56,466 nucleotides of DNA from Diphasiastrum complanatum (Eukaryota; Streptophyta; Lycopodiopsida; Lycopodiales; Lycopodiaceae): positions 1 through 56,466 of the forward strand of contig MU833435.1 of the NCBI GenBank assembly GCA_029204225.1, given 5' to 3'. Both the position numbers and the translations under genes were made by a program. Below the pieces are notes generated by a model. That model was not told where the DNA came from and did no database searches. It saw only the letters and a program-made list of their open reading frames with translations. Below, in pieces: positions 44,961 to 56,249 of this stretch; the stretch's first letter is position 1; every line of letters begins with the position of its first letter.

Positions 44961-45080
44961 CCATGTTGGTATCAGATAAACATGGAGCAGTAATTAATCA
45001 CTTTGATGCCATGTTGGTATCAGATAAACATGGAACAATAATTAATCTTGCTAATACCATGTTGGGATTCGATGGGTGGA
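44961..45080. repeat. 48-bp repeat at an LTR/primer-site junction
   Basis: Units start at 44961, 45009 and 45057 (two full, one partial), each beginning CCATGTTGG. On the minus strand each reads LTR-end-like CCAACA followed by TGGTATTA or TGGCATCA, so the junction between LTR and tRNA-Met primer site upstream of the gag at 44340-44874 is repeated three times. Confidence 0.8.
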
Positions 45081-47259
45081 TCGATCGACAATGCCTGATG
45101 CAACAAAAGAGCAGCAACAAGGAATCCTTGGTGCATGAAATTAGTCTATTGGTAAGTTGATTATCTAGCCATGCACATATACCTTGATTACAGACTTAGC
45201 TTTGTGGAAGCATTTTAGGTGAGGTATTTAGAGCGATAAATTGACAGGAGCTATCAGTCATACAAGTAGTTTAATCTACTAACAACGATAACCAGAACAT
45301 CAATGAAAATGACCATTCAAGACGACATGCACGACCTAGATTATTGGAACATAAGTTATTCAGTCATGAAGAAAATACAGTCTGAAAATGCATGCAGAGT
45401 CGCGATCTTTCTGAAACAATACTCTATGATAACAGAGAGGAAGATCAAAACAATTGCGCTCTGAATGTCAAGGGTATAGAAAAAGAGCATGTAACAATAG
45501 TTGTGGGACTACGAGATATCCAAGTGGAGTGGACGACGTTAAACAAATGGATGATGACATAACCAAAGTGAACCAGATGACACTTCAAAAAATATGACGC
45601 CACACTCAAAATGTTGTTGATGTCCTCGCCTATGGCTTGCCTCTGAACTAGGACCTTGGCTCTCCCATTGCCACCCACACCTAGGGCAACCCATAAAGTG
45701 GGCAAGGTTTCTAGAGTTACACTCTCCACATATCTGAAGCATCCTCCGGCACAAAAAAAGTCATCTATCAAAAAGAGAAGAATTGTATGAAGACTTTGTC
45801 ATTACTAGTAGGCAAATTAAACATAGACAATATGCCACTTATCATTAAGAAACTTTCTAGTTCTCAATAAAACACAATTTCCTATTGAGTGGGTAATTGA
45901 AAAGGTTTTTCCTAAGAAGATTCCCTCCAAAAGTTTCAAAAATCACCAGATAAACAATAAAAGCACATTATTGCGTAGAATTATTGTTTTAAGGGTGTGA
46001 TTTTTTAGTGTTTTTAAAAAAATGCACATACCATGTTTTCAAAAATTAAGTAGTAAAACACTATATAATTCTGTCCATTGCAATTTTGATATAGTTTTAA
46101 AAAAACCACACAATAAAAAAAATGAACATAAAATGCATAGAACTATTGTACTTCTCATTGAGAGTTTGTTATATGTACTTGTATAACACATTAAAACCAT
46201 TAATATTTTAATTGTCATCTAAATATTTCAAGAATGCACCTTGCTAAGAAAAAGATATCTTCAATGTTTTATAATGATGTTTTAGTTTTTATTTCAATTC
46301 TTACCAAATATTAAATTTTGATCTAGTAAAACTTCTAAGACACATTAGCTTTTAGAAGATAAGTATAATAGCTTACCACTATCAAACAAAGCTAACAAAA
46401 TAACAAGCCAATATATTGTTTGAAGTCTGAACATATAGATACATAATTTCATTATGCAACCTGGATCACATACTAATCAATATTATGTCATTATAAACAA
46501 ATGTTTAAAATAATTTTGTGTATTGTGGAATACGTCACCGCTCACCCCATTTGTCAAGTAATGTGCACGGAGGGAGTTGATGGTGAGTCATTAATAGAAT
46601 GGGTTGGCCATTCATATTGTTGATGGCATTTACTTGTTATAAATAGAATACATATTAGAAAGCTGTCGATTTTGCATTCAACATGGAGAACTACTAAAAA
46701 TAGTGATATATTTATGAAATATATTATGCATGCAAAATGAATAGTCTGACTATCAATTTTTCCAAATTGAGCTACCTTAATTTTGGCCTAATAATCAACA
46801 ACTGGCATTAACACCTCCTTTAAGTTTGAGAGTATAGTGTACGACAAAGCTTCCCATGATCTTTATGATCTATTTCTTTACATTAATTTCCTTTTCCTTT
46901 CAAAACATAAGCATGATAATCGTGTCTACTAAGATGTAGGCACATTGTCTCAAAACTTTCCATTTAGAAAAGAATGAGATTTTAGAATATTGGGTTTAAC
47001 CGCGAGCTACCTCTATTGCTGCTTCCTCTTCCTTGACAATGGTAGCTATTCCTAGCATCATTATGTACAAAATGTAGATAAAAAAACCAAAAAAATGGAC
47101 GTTTGAAATGAGTTTAAAAAAATAATGAAATGGCTTTTATTGCTACTGCAATAATGGTGTAACAAGTTATCATGTAAGAAAGGGGAAGACCAAGGTCAAT
47201 TATTAAGTAATAACTGCAATGAAAAAATTAAATCTGAATACTACAATTGAGGTAAAACA
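45081..47259. other. A/T-rich intergenic
   Basis: Mostly A/T-rich with no coding signal except the zinc-finger-like fragment at about 45660-45754. Confidence 0.4.
45660..45754 (-). pseudogene. Possible RanBP2-type zinc-finger fragment
   Basis: The frame starting at 45754 contains 'ICGECNSRNLAHFMGCPRCG', which fits CX2CX3NX6CX2C, the RanBP2 finger spacing, including the diagnostic Asn. The Trp usually two residues before the first Cys is replaced. In plants such fingers occur in nuclear RNA-binding and organelle-editing proteins. The surrounding frame gives no further domain, so it may be a decayed fragment or chance. Confidence 0.3.
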
Positions 47260-47830
47260 CTATGCCAATGGGAGGATAATGTCAAAATAGTAGTAGTGGT
47301 CATAAGAGAAAGCTGTTGAGATTAGCACATGCTGTTTGGCTAGATTTTCCAAGCCAACTATGGATTCGTAGGTCATAGACCTTACATCACATAGTAATGC
47401 CAAGCCAAGAAGCACAAGGCTCCAAACATCCACTCGCACAACAACCAAGATTTGAGCTTGCACCTACGTGGACATAGTTCAGATTTTTATCCAATATTTG
47501 AAAGACTTTTTACTACTTTCCAAACATCATAGTGAAAGAGGGTTGTGCTTGAATTGTATGTTGCAAATGAGAGTGTGATCAACATTTCTATTCATTGTGT
47601 CTCTAATAATAGCTTGACACTTTCTCTTGAAAAACTCAAGGCCAAGGTAGCCAATAATTCATTTTTTATTATACCAACACCTTAAAAGCAATCTTTTTGA
47701 TCAAGTAGACAGGCAGAAAGTTTCCATGGCCAAGACTTTCACTTGGAATAAAACAATTTAGAAAGTGGCAATCAAATACATATTCATAGGGTAACCTCTT
47801 GGATTGGGTAAATCTACACTAAGCAATTGT
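47260..47830 (-). pseudogene. Receptor-like protein kinase pseudogene
   Basis: Degenerate kinase blocks appear in the right order on the minus strand, in changing frames: 'KRLPYEYVFDCHFLNCFIPSE' (about 47805-47740; compare the hinge 'YEYVPNGSL..FIF' of plant receptor kinases), 'GLEFFKRKCQAII' followed by 'RDTMNRNV' (about 47650-47595; the catalytic-loop region 'GLEYLH..CQ.IIH.DIKP.NVLL'), and 'VDVWSLVLLGLALL' (about 47430; 'DVWSFG'). The catalytic His-Asp is lost and many stops are present. Closest in style to the LRK10/Lr10-like group, but that is only a guess. Confidence 0.5.
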
Positions 47831-47899
47831 GACCAGCACTTCTTGTTTTTTTGTTGAAATTTATTACATAGTGGGGTATGTGCTTAAATAAGCCTCTTG

Positions 47900-49523
47900 T
47901 AGATATGACCTAGAAGGAAATTTTCATTTCGCACTTAAATAAATAGTGGAGCACCAACAAATTCTTGAAAATCCCTTTGGCTAGGATGGATTGCTTTGAT
48001 CTACCTTGCCCAAAACCTTTTTTGGGGCCAAACTAAATACAATTAGCAAGGAGTCATATACAAAATTGTTATTTATCTTTAGAGGGGATGTATATTTCAT
48101 CCTAGGAAACTTGATCGTCATTAAAGACAAGCTTCTCTTCTATGCTACAATAAGAGTTTGACATTAGACTTTAGCATGAAATATCGCGTGCCATTTTATA
48201 TGCTTTAGCCCACTAAATTTTAAACATTTTTAGATGCGGAGGTGATGAGCGGAGGGCAACGGAGGTGAGAACAGAGAGAATGGCAATCAGGTTTTGGTCA
48301 AGAGCTTCCTAGGAGGGGTTCTGAGTGCGCTTGAGAGCTTGGCTGATTCTCCTTCTTATTGCTGTCATCCGTGCTTTGGTAGTTGGGCGCTCTCCTGCAT
48401 GGCTCCCATTGTGGTGACCTTCTTGCCTGCCCTTGTGCTATGTTTTTCAACACAATTTTAGACCACCTCACTGGTGTTTCTCATGCTCCTTTGCTGCTGT
48501 TGTGTTTCTCAACATGATTCTAGGCATTCTCATTGGTGTTTCTCCTGCTCCTTTGTTGTTACTATGTTTTTCAACACGATCTTTGTGGTGGTGCATCTTG
48601 CTTAAGAGAACTACCTTAGATTTTTGCAATTTTTCAAAGTTAATATCTCCAATTTGTGTAATATCGAGTTTTTGTTTGCAAAGGTAAGTTTCATGCTCAA
48701 TTCAGATCGTATTATAGACACAGTTTAAATATGTGAGTGGAGATGAGGAGGATTTGAATTATTTGCCTAGAACATTTACACTGAGGGTTTGCTCATGAGA
48801 GATATCAGTTCTTTTGCCACAAGCTAGACACTAAAATTAGTTCTTTTTTATTAGCTCTTGTGCAAGTTGGGTCACCCACTAAAGCAAGTCAAATTCTAAA
48901 CCATGAATTTTTTTGACTGGGTTAGATGAAAAGTGCCTTTGCTACCATGATACAAAGGTGTTCCTTGACCATGCAAATCTAAGAGGGTAGGTTGGTGGTG
49001 AGGGAGGGATGTCACCTGAACGAGTTCTAATGCTCACTTCATCCCTACATGAACATGCCTTTTGGGAGCCTTGAGTCCTTTTCTTTCACTATTTGTTCTT
49101 TTTTCTTTTTTCCAAGTGTGACAAGGGTGATAAGCCTCATCCATGAGGCATGCTTTGCACAATTGTTAATAATGCATGGTCATCCACCAACCTATAATAA
49201 ATCACACTCAAAACAAGAGGAGCCAATGATGCTTTTGTGGGATTGACTCCAATTGATCCCATAACCTTTTCTTTATCTTCACTATAAGCCTATATAACCC
49301 TTTCGTGATAGATGCTTTTGAAATGTAAGTGTGTGCATGAAGGCCAATAGCAGGCTATGTGCATTCTTCAAAGATATGTGGATCGCACCTGTGAATGACA
49401 ATCATATAGGTGCACGTATGAAAGATTTGTGATTATTTTGAATTCTTTGCAAGGTGACATTTGTCGATTGGTGTACGTGTAAAACCTAAAACCTGCCCAT
49501 ACTGTGCTTGTGAGTGACTATGG
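47900..49523. other. Intergenic
   Basis: No gene recognised. 'GPKKGFGQG' can be read on the minus strand near 48030 and might be the glycine loop of the kinase pseudogene. Contains the 62-bp repeat at 48437-48590. Confidence 0.35.
48437..48590. repeat. 62-bp imperfect tandem repeat, 2.3 copies
   Basis: Units begin TATGTTTTTCAACAC or TGTGTTTCTCAACAT and share 'GGTGTTTCTC.TGCTCCTTTG'. They create a repeat in an 84-codon plus-strand ORF (48433-48687) that is not thought to be a gene. Confidence 0.85.
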
Positions 49524-50374
49524 TGTTAGATGTCTTATGCTCACCCTTACAAATCGTTCAAGTAATGAGCGTCCTGAAAACAACCGAAGGCCGACAAATT
49601 ATTTCGGACCCTCACATTTTTCCAAATTTTGTTTTTCCCTCTGTTGGGTTTTTTGCCTTTTCCGCACCTTAGGGATTTTTGTGCCTTAATCCGATTTTAA
49701 GGCACCTTCACCTTTTTCACACTATCGGGAAAAAGCGAAAGTCGGGTTTTTTTTGCATTTTTGCATTTAGGAAAAATGCGACACTGTGACCAAATGTCAA
49801 TTTAAAGGCACTGTCAAGCTTTTGCATTTCTCTACCTTCGCTTTAAAGACACCTTCCGGATTTTCGCACCTTCGGGATTTACATGCTTTCTTTGTTCAAG
49901 GGCACCTTCGCATTTTTGGGCTTTTCCAATAGTGGCAGACCGACGTCGCCAACTTATCATCAACCCTAAAAACAGATGGACCGCTAAATATCCCAAGGGT
50001 GGTTACCCACTTTGTACATATACAAAGACTGGCGTAAATAGCATTCAATGCTTGTAAGATATTTTTTGAAGACACTTGTAAATATATATTGCTAGTTGAA
50101 TCAAGCAATGTAAGTGTTGTTTTAACATTATAATCAGAATTCTTCTGTAGTCAACATTATGACGCTCAACAAGCTGAAGTAATCACTTCAAGCCATTGTA
50201 CTCACCGTTGATATCAATCAGAGTGCAATTTTCTGTCTCACTACTGTATTATTTATTTGTGCAATTTTGTATGAATGATTCATCTTGAATATTTTTTATG
50301 CTAACTGTTGTGTTTCCGTTCCTACATGCCTACGCTCAAGCTTCTGCTGCCAATCATCCCCACGTTTTGCAACA
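49524..50374 (+). repeat. 5' LTR of copia G
   Basis: 851 bases, TGTTAGAT ... GCAACA. Contains many short words such as CCTTCGGGA and TTTTAAGGCACCTTCGCC in both orientations. Preceded by TATGG; the 3' LTR is followed by TTTGG, a near-match 5-bp target duplication. Confidence 0.85.
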
Positions 50375-50386
50375 TGATATCAGAGC
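50375..50386 (+). other. Primer-binding site of copia G
   Basis: 'TGATATCAGAGC', one base from the plant tRNA-Met site, directly after the LTR end. Confidence 0.8.
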
Positions 50387-50517
50387 GAGCAATTCAGTAA
50401 TCTGCATTTCTACTACGGATTATCAGTCTTGTTTCTACCAAGATGTCTCTCTAGCAAACGTGCAGCCAACAGTATTCCGACAATCGTTGTTTCTACCAAC
50501 GATCTTGTTCAACTAGA

Positions 50518-51050
50518 ATGGATCCATTATCTAGTTCATCTCTCATTGACAAACTCGATGGAGATAACTACCATCTCTGGAAATTCAAGATGAAGGTTAT
50601 ACTACTAGCAAAAGAATTGTGCGACATTGTTGATGGCACAGAGCTCAAACCAGAAGGTGATGTAGCCAACATCACCAAGTGGAGACTGAGAGATGGCAAA
50701 GCATTTGCCATGATCACCCTCAACATCAAGGATACTCAGATCAACCACATACGTGCTGCTCAAACTGCTAATAATGCATGGGACATCTTAGCAACTCTCT
50801 ACGATATCAGGGATGTTACTTCTAAGTTACACTTGAGGATGAAATTCTTGACCCTAAGGATGTTTGACACATAAAGTGTTTTGATTCATCTCAACACGTT
50901 CAAAAATTTTATGGAGCAGATGACTGCAACTGGCTCAGTCATAGAAGATTCCGATGCACTCATGACTCTATTATCGAGTCTATCTGAAGCCTACGAAAAT
51001 TGGGTAATGGCAATTTTACCCAAGAGCACCTCACTCTATCAAGAGTAATA
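50518..51050 (+). pseudogene. Copia G gag
   Basis: Starts 'MDPLSSSSLIDKLDGDNYHLWKFKMK'-like (first residues at 50518) and continues through 'KWRLRDGKAFAMITLN', 'AWDILATLYDIRDVTSKLHLRM'. A TAA at about 50872 interrupts it, after which the same frame goes on with 'HLNTFKNFMEQMTATGSVIED' and 'SSLSEAYENWVMAIL'. The zinc knuckle expected next is not visible. Shares lineage with the gag at 44340-44874. Confidence 0.88.
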
Positions 51051-51249
51051 TTGTTGCTTCTACAAGAGGAGATCAGAAGATCATCATTCTCCTCAGTCTC
51101 AAGATCGGATCCTCAAGATCTATATTCGAGAAATCAGAAATTCAGATCCAAGAGATCTATATAGTCAGATTATCCTGACAGGAAGAGCAACATGCAGCAG
51201 CTTGTACTAAATGAAGCATCAACTTCAGAGTCTTCATCATTCCATCGAC

Positions 51250-52549
51250 TCATACTATCGAGGGTGTAGGAACAGTCAAAGTTGAATTCTAGAAAGGTGA
51301 TGTAACGTTTTTGTCCAATGTTCTTCACATTCCAAATCTGAACTAAAACCTACTCTCAGTTAGCAGAATCACAGATTCGGGCTAGAGGGTCGAATTCGAT
51401 AGACAGGGCTGCACTATTTTTGATGAATCTAGGAAAGTTATTGCTTTCAGTAGAAGGTGTGGCAATTTGTACAAAATCAATCACTCCTATTCTACAAGTA
51501 GTCAAGCTCTTTTTACTTCAACTTTTGAATCAACTGAGATGCTTTGGCATTTCAGATTAGGCCATTTAAATTCCAGTTGTATTCAGCAAATGTCGAAACA
51601 TAATTTAGTACAAGATCTACCCTTCATTAGCAAATCAAATTTTTCATGTGAAAGCTGTATTTCTAACAAGCATGCTAGAACTCCAGTCAGTTTCGATTCA
51701 GTTCGTTCTTCTAAAGGTTCGTTAGATCTTGTACACATGGACATTTGTGGTCCTATGCAGACTATTTCCACATGGGGAGCTGTCTGTTTGCTAACTATCA
51801 TTGATGACTTCTCTCGAAGGACTACAACATATTTCTTGAAGAACAAATCCGAGACTCTCAAGTTCTTCATGCAGTTCAAGGCATCATCAGAAAAATCGAC
51901 CCAGAGAAGAATCAAAGCTCTACACTCTGATGCAGGGGGAGTATTTATCTCCACCGAGTTCAAAGCTTTCTGGAAGGCCAATCAAATACATTTACAACAA
52001 TATTCAGCCAGCTACTCACCTCAATCCAATGGTGTAGCTCAAAGGAAGAATCGGACACTCATCGCAAGTGCAAAGAGCTTGCTGTCCCATGCCTCTCTTC
52101 CAAAGAAATTCTGGGTAGAAGCTGTTACTATAGCAGCCTACCTTCAAAATCGATCCATACCAGAGGCCCTGAATGGCAAGACACCTTATGAGGTGTGGAC
52201 ATGATCGAAGCCATCACTCACAAATATTCGAGTGTTTGGATGCATAGCCTACTCACAAATCCTTGGTGATCTAAGTAGGAAGCTGGACAACACCAACAAA
52301 AGATCGATCTTCATCAGCTATTCCTCAGACCATCAGACATACAAGCTCTTCAATCTGGACTCTCAGAAGACCTTCATGAGCAGAAATGTCATTTTTGTGG
52401 AAGATCAGTTTATCGACCACAAGGGAAAAGCTATTTCGAATTCAGATCCTAGAATCGACACCAACAACTTCGAACAACTCAGGACTGATCAGAAGATCGA
52501 CAATGGCACTAACACAGACACTGACTCCGACAACGAGGCAGTCCCTTAG
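51250..52549 (+). pseudogene. Copia G post-protease region and integrase
   Basis: First 'IEGVGTVKVEF', stop, 'KGDVTF', 'VLHIPNL', stop, 'NLLSVSRITDSG' (post-protease block); then from 51467 a 245-residue open stretch with the pre-integrase zinc motif ('LWHFRLGHLNSS', 'CESCISNKHARTPV') and integrase core ('VHMDICGPM', 'TIIDDFSRR', 'LHSDAGGVF', 'YSPQSNGVAQRKNR'). The third catalytic acidic residue is Gln instead of Glu. An in-frame stop at 52202 precedes 'NIRVFGCIAYSQI' and 'RSIFISYSSDHQTYKLF'. The element cannot integrate by itself. Confidence 0.88.
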
Positions 52550-52789
52550 CAAACTGAATCGCATCAGAGGATCGAAGTTCAATCCAGAAGATCGAACCAA
52601 TCAAGATAGCCTCCATCCCGATTTATGAATGATCCGACCTGCTACTTTGTGCAGGAATTAAACGTCGTTTCAGAGGCAATGTCAACACCTGATGCTGATA
52701 AAGAGAAGACCAATGCATCTTTTAACGAGAATGGTTTTATTCCAAACTCGACAGACTCGAATTTTATTTTCAGTCTGTATCGAATCCCT

Positions 52790-52880
52790 TCATAATTATC
52801 ACCTTTTATGTAGATGATATGCTACTATTTAGTAACAATCTGAATCTATTGAAGGATTCAAAATGCATGTTAGCTCTATA
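52790..52880 (+). pseudogene. Copia G reverse transcriptase remnant
   Basis: Only the catalytic strip 'TFYVDDMLLFSNNLNLL' and a few following codons remain, then a stop. Most of RT and all of RNase H are deleted; the polypurine tract and 3' LTR begin about 75 bases later. Confidence 0.8.
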
Positions 52881-52954
52881 AAAGGAGCATCATCTTAGAT
52901 TTAACGATATGTTAAAACTGAAGTTCAAAGCTTTTTCAGGGTCCACATTAGGAG

Positions 52955-53635
52955 TGTTAGATTTCTTATGCTTAGCCTTAACAAATCGTTCAAGTAATGA
53001 GCATCCTGAAAACAGCCGAAGGCTGACAGCATATTTCGGACCTTCGCATTTTTCCAAACTTTGTTTTTCCCTTAAAACATTTTCGTTTTAAGGCACTGTC
53101 GCCTTTTTCCCACCTTCGGGAAAAATGCGACATTGTCGGGTTTTAAGGCATTGTCGGGTTTTTCGCCTTTTCCGCACCTTAGGGATTTTTGTGCCTTAAT
53201 CGTTTTAAGGCACCTTCGCCTTTTTATCATCAACCCTAAAAACGCTGGACCGCTAAATATTCCAAGGGCCGTTACCCACCTTGTACATATGCTTGTAAAT
53301 AGCATTCAATGCTTGTAAGATATTTTTTGAAGACACTTGTAAATATATACTACTAGCTGAATCAAGCAATGTAAGTGTTGTTTTAACATTATAATCAGAG
53401 TTCTTCTGTGGCAGTGTTATCATGCTCAGCAAGCTGAAGTTATTTCTTCAAGCCATTGTACCTTCCTTGTTGATATTAATCAGAGTGCATTTTCTGTCTT
53501 ACTATTGTATTGTTCATTTGCGCAATTTTGTATGAATGATTCATCTTGAATATTTCTGCTGCTAACTGTTGCGTTTCCGTTCCTACACGCCTACGCTCAA
53601 GCTTCCGCTGCCATTCATCCCCACGTTTTGCGACA
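52955..53635 (+). repeat. 3' LTR of copia G
   Basis: 681 bases, preceded by the purine tract 'TTAGGAG', starts TGTTAGAT and ends GCGACA. Clearly diverged from the 5' LTR and about 170 bases shorter, mainly in the CCTTCGGG/AAGGCACC-rich part, so the insertion is old or the repeat part has expanded. Confidence 0.85.
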
Positions 53636-54360
53636 TTTGGGTGGCGGGGGGGGATGCCACCCTTGTATCTTGATGTCACTTTAGAATCTCAACCCTACGC
53701 CAACATTGATTTCTTTCAAAACCGATGAGATTTTGCGTCTTTTAATGATTGACCATTCAAAAATTTCCAAGTGGCAACTATGACACATGGCTGACATCCA
53801 AATGGGTGGGAGCAAAGTATATGGTGCCATTACGCACCCTCACATCTAAGAAGCACACAGGGGTTTGGCCCTAGTGTATTGATAGCCACATGTTTTATTT
53901 TTTTTATAAAAATGGCGGACAACCAAACACAATCTCCCATAATCAATTCCACGCATTCTCCAGCAAGCCATATAATTGAAAACTGGACATTACCCTCACA
54001 TGTGCATGGGTGCCCGGGACAGTGTTGAGTGCCTGAGAAAAAATGGTGCCAATGCTTGGCAAAAAACGGGAATGGTGCGCTGGGGCATGGTGCCCGTGAG
54101 TGTTTGGTGCTCGCAAGACAAACTCCTACCTCGTGCCAGTGCGTGCTCTAAAGCCCCTCAAGCCTTTAAGATTATGCACCACGAGAATGCTCGCGAGGAG
54201 AGTTTTACTGGTCACTTACGCACTAAAGTCAGATATCTTTTAGGCTTTTAGTGGTCTAGTGACCCGATCTTTTGCCGTCCTATTCTCTTTATTTGCAATA
54301 GGGGAGCTTTGGTTCGATCCATTTCTCTTTTTCCATTGTTTGCTTTGTTTTGCTGTGGCG
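53636..54360 (+). promoter_or_regulatory. RPT3 upstream region
   Basis: Between copia G and the RPT3 start. Should contain promoter and 5' UTR; no TATA box was assigned. An upstream in-frame ATG at 54259 would add 34 hydrophobic residues unlike RPT3 and is taken as leader. Confidence 0.4.
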
Positions 54361-54834
54361 ATGGCGACTACCCTAGTAGCACCGATGGACATTCCGATTG
54401 CTCCCAAATCCATCTTCGCTGATGCTTTGCCCTTGTCGGAGCAAGACGAGGAGGATCTCTACAACCGCCTCAAGACTTTGCAACGCCAGTTAGAGTTCGT
54501 GGATATCCAGGAGGAGTACATCAAAGATGAGCAGAAGAATCTCAAACGTGAGCTCCTTCGAGCGCAGGAAGAAGTGAAGCGTATTCAGTCCGTGCCGCTT
54601 GTGATCGGGCAGTTTATGGAAATGGTGGACCAAAATAATGGTATCGTTGGGTCGACCACTGGCTCAAATTACTATGTCAGGATTCTGAGTACTATTAACC
54701 GAGAGTTGCTGAAGCCTTCTTCGTCAGTCGCTCTACATCGCCATTCAAACGCTTTGGTGGATGTTTTGCCCCCCGAGGCGGATTCAAGTATCTCACTTTT
54801 GACCCAATCAGAGAAGCCAGATGTCACATACAAC
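54361..54834 (+). CDS. RPT3: 26S proteasome ATPase subunit RPT3, exon 1
   Basis: First 158 residues of RPT3 (PSMC4/6B type), one of the six AAA ATPases that unfold substrates at the base of the 26S proteasome. Visible: a variable N-terminus (1-28), the coiled coil that pairs with a neighbouring ATPase (about 30-77, with '[13 protein letters not shown]' and '[18 protein letters not shown]'), and the OB domain ('[20 protein letters not shown]', '[19 protein letters not shown]'). The exon ends at 'KPDVTYN' with a GTAAGA donor at 54835; the family continues there with 'DIGG'. The AAA domain with Walker motifs must lie to the right of this window, so intron 1 is at least 1.6 kb. Start chosen by family N-terminus and the ATG context GGCGATGGCG. 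No frame damage. Confidence 0.95.
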
Positions 54835-55544
54835 GTAAGAAGATTGTTTGCTACGGCAACTTATCTAGTTAGGGGTTGCTTTATTGTCTTTCTTGTCAGG
54901 TTCTTCAAGATATGCCATAGTGCAATTTGTTGCAATATTTCTGATCAAGAAAAGGAACATAGATGCATTCGCATTTTGGATTATGAGCATTTGTGTTACT
55001 GCAGTCGTATTTGCATATGTCATCTAAGGCTTTCTAGAATATTAGGGTTTTGTAATGCATGAATCATTTTTGGTAAATGCAAATTGTGGTTCCCTTAGAG
55101 TTCTTTATCGTATGTATACATCATGCTAGTGTAATCCAAATTCATAGTACATCAAAGCACGTTCAAGTTCTCACAAATCACTCATAACGCTATAGTTGGC
55201 ACGGATGCTAATCTATGTAGTTTGCAATAGCTTTGCTTCTTTTTTTTTTAAGCTACATGTAGATTTTTCTTCAAAACTTTCGGCTGACTTTTTAGGCTTT
55301 CAATGTATTTCATCTTAGAGATGTCAAATTGAAATCGTCTTAATTTCTAGAATTTATTCAACAAGTTGGATAATGAATAGTTAATGGGCAACCACTAAAG
55401 AAGGGCTAGAATTAAATTTGCTCTCAACATTGCTTGAGTGGAGCTTTGTCGAAAGTGTGGTTGGATGCCAGATGGATGCTATGTCGTGAAAGTGAAATAT
55501 CGGAAAGTGCAGGAAAATGACTAGATTTTTTTTGGAAAGATTAA
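54835..55544 (+). other. RPT3: RPT3 intron 1, left part
   Basis: No further RPT3 exon found up to the window end. A hAT transposase remnant on the other strand occupies its right part. Confidence 0.6.
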
Positions 55545-55817
55545 TCAATCACAAAAGAATTTGTATATTTCAATTAGGTTTATGATCATCCCTGTGACAA
55601 GTAATAATTTAATTTTAGTGGGGTCACCCTCATCCTTGTGCTCATCCTGATCCTGATCCTGATCTTGATCCTCATCCTCACTCTCCTTAGACCCCTCCTC
55701 ATCTCCCTCCTCTACATACTCCTCCTTCGATGACTTTGAATTTTTTGATGCCTCAGACTTATAATCAGAGTTGACGAGAGTTCGTACTCTCCTCTGCCCC
55801 CCTCCTACGCGATGCAT
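55545..55817 (-). CDS. Acidic ORF, perhaps hAT-associated
   Basis: 90 residues: a basic start ('GGGQRRVRTLVNSDYKSEASKNS') then a highly acidic tract with a (Asp-Gln)4 run coded by GATCAG repeats. It lies downstream of the hAT dimerisation-domain fragment on the same strand and could be the acidic tail exon seen in many plant hAT transposases, but the link is not proven. Confidence 0.3.
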   Translation of the reverse strand: MHRVGGGQRRVRTLVNSDYKSEASKNSKSSKEEYVEEGDEEGSKESEDEDQDQDQDQDEHKDEGDPTKIKLLLVTGMIINLIEIYKFFCD

Positions 55818-56249
55818 GTGCTAGAGTGATAGGTCTTGCAACAAGGATTGACAAACAAACGTATCACTACTCAATTTAGAAACATACCTCATACTTAATA
55901 GTTATTAGTTATTACTTTAGAACTTTCAATGTAGAACATAATGCATGTCTTTTAACTTTTCAATTTCAAGTTTCAACTTTGACCGATGGATAGATTGATC
56001 ATAAATATTATATAGATTTTAGAATCATAGATCATAGATGCATGATGTTAAGATGCACAAATTACAATATTGAATGGCAAATGTTGCACGGTACAAATCC
56101 TCACTTGCCCTCAACATAGCTTTCTCATGGAGGAATGTGTACACATCCTCATTCGGATTGGCCTATGCACATTGGAAGTCAAAAGTTCAATAATCAATTT
56201 ACAGTTCAAACTTCAATCACATTGTACACATTAGGAAATCACAATTTAC

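Noticed and set aside
48433-48687. 84-codon ORF with internal repeat
   Set aside because: Explained by the 62-bp tandem repeat; no homology recognised.
54259-54360. Upstream in-frame ATG for RPT3
   Set aside because: It would add a hydrophobic leader not found in a soluble proteasome ATPase; the ATG at 54361 fits the family.
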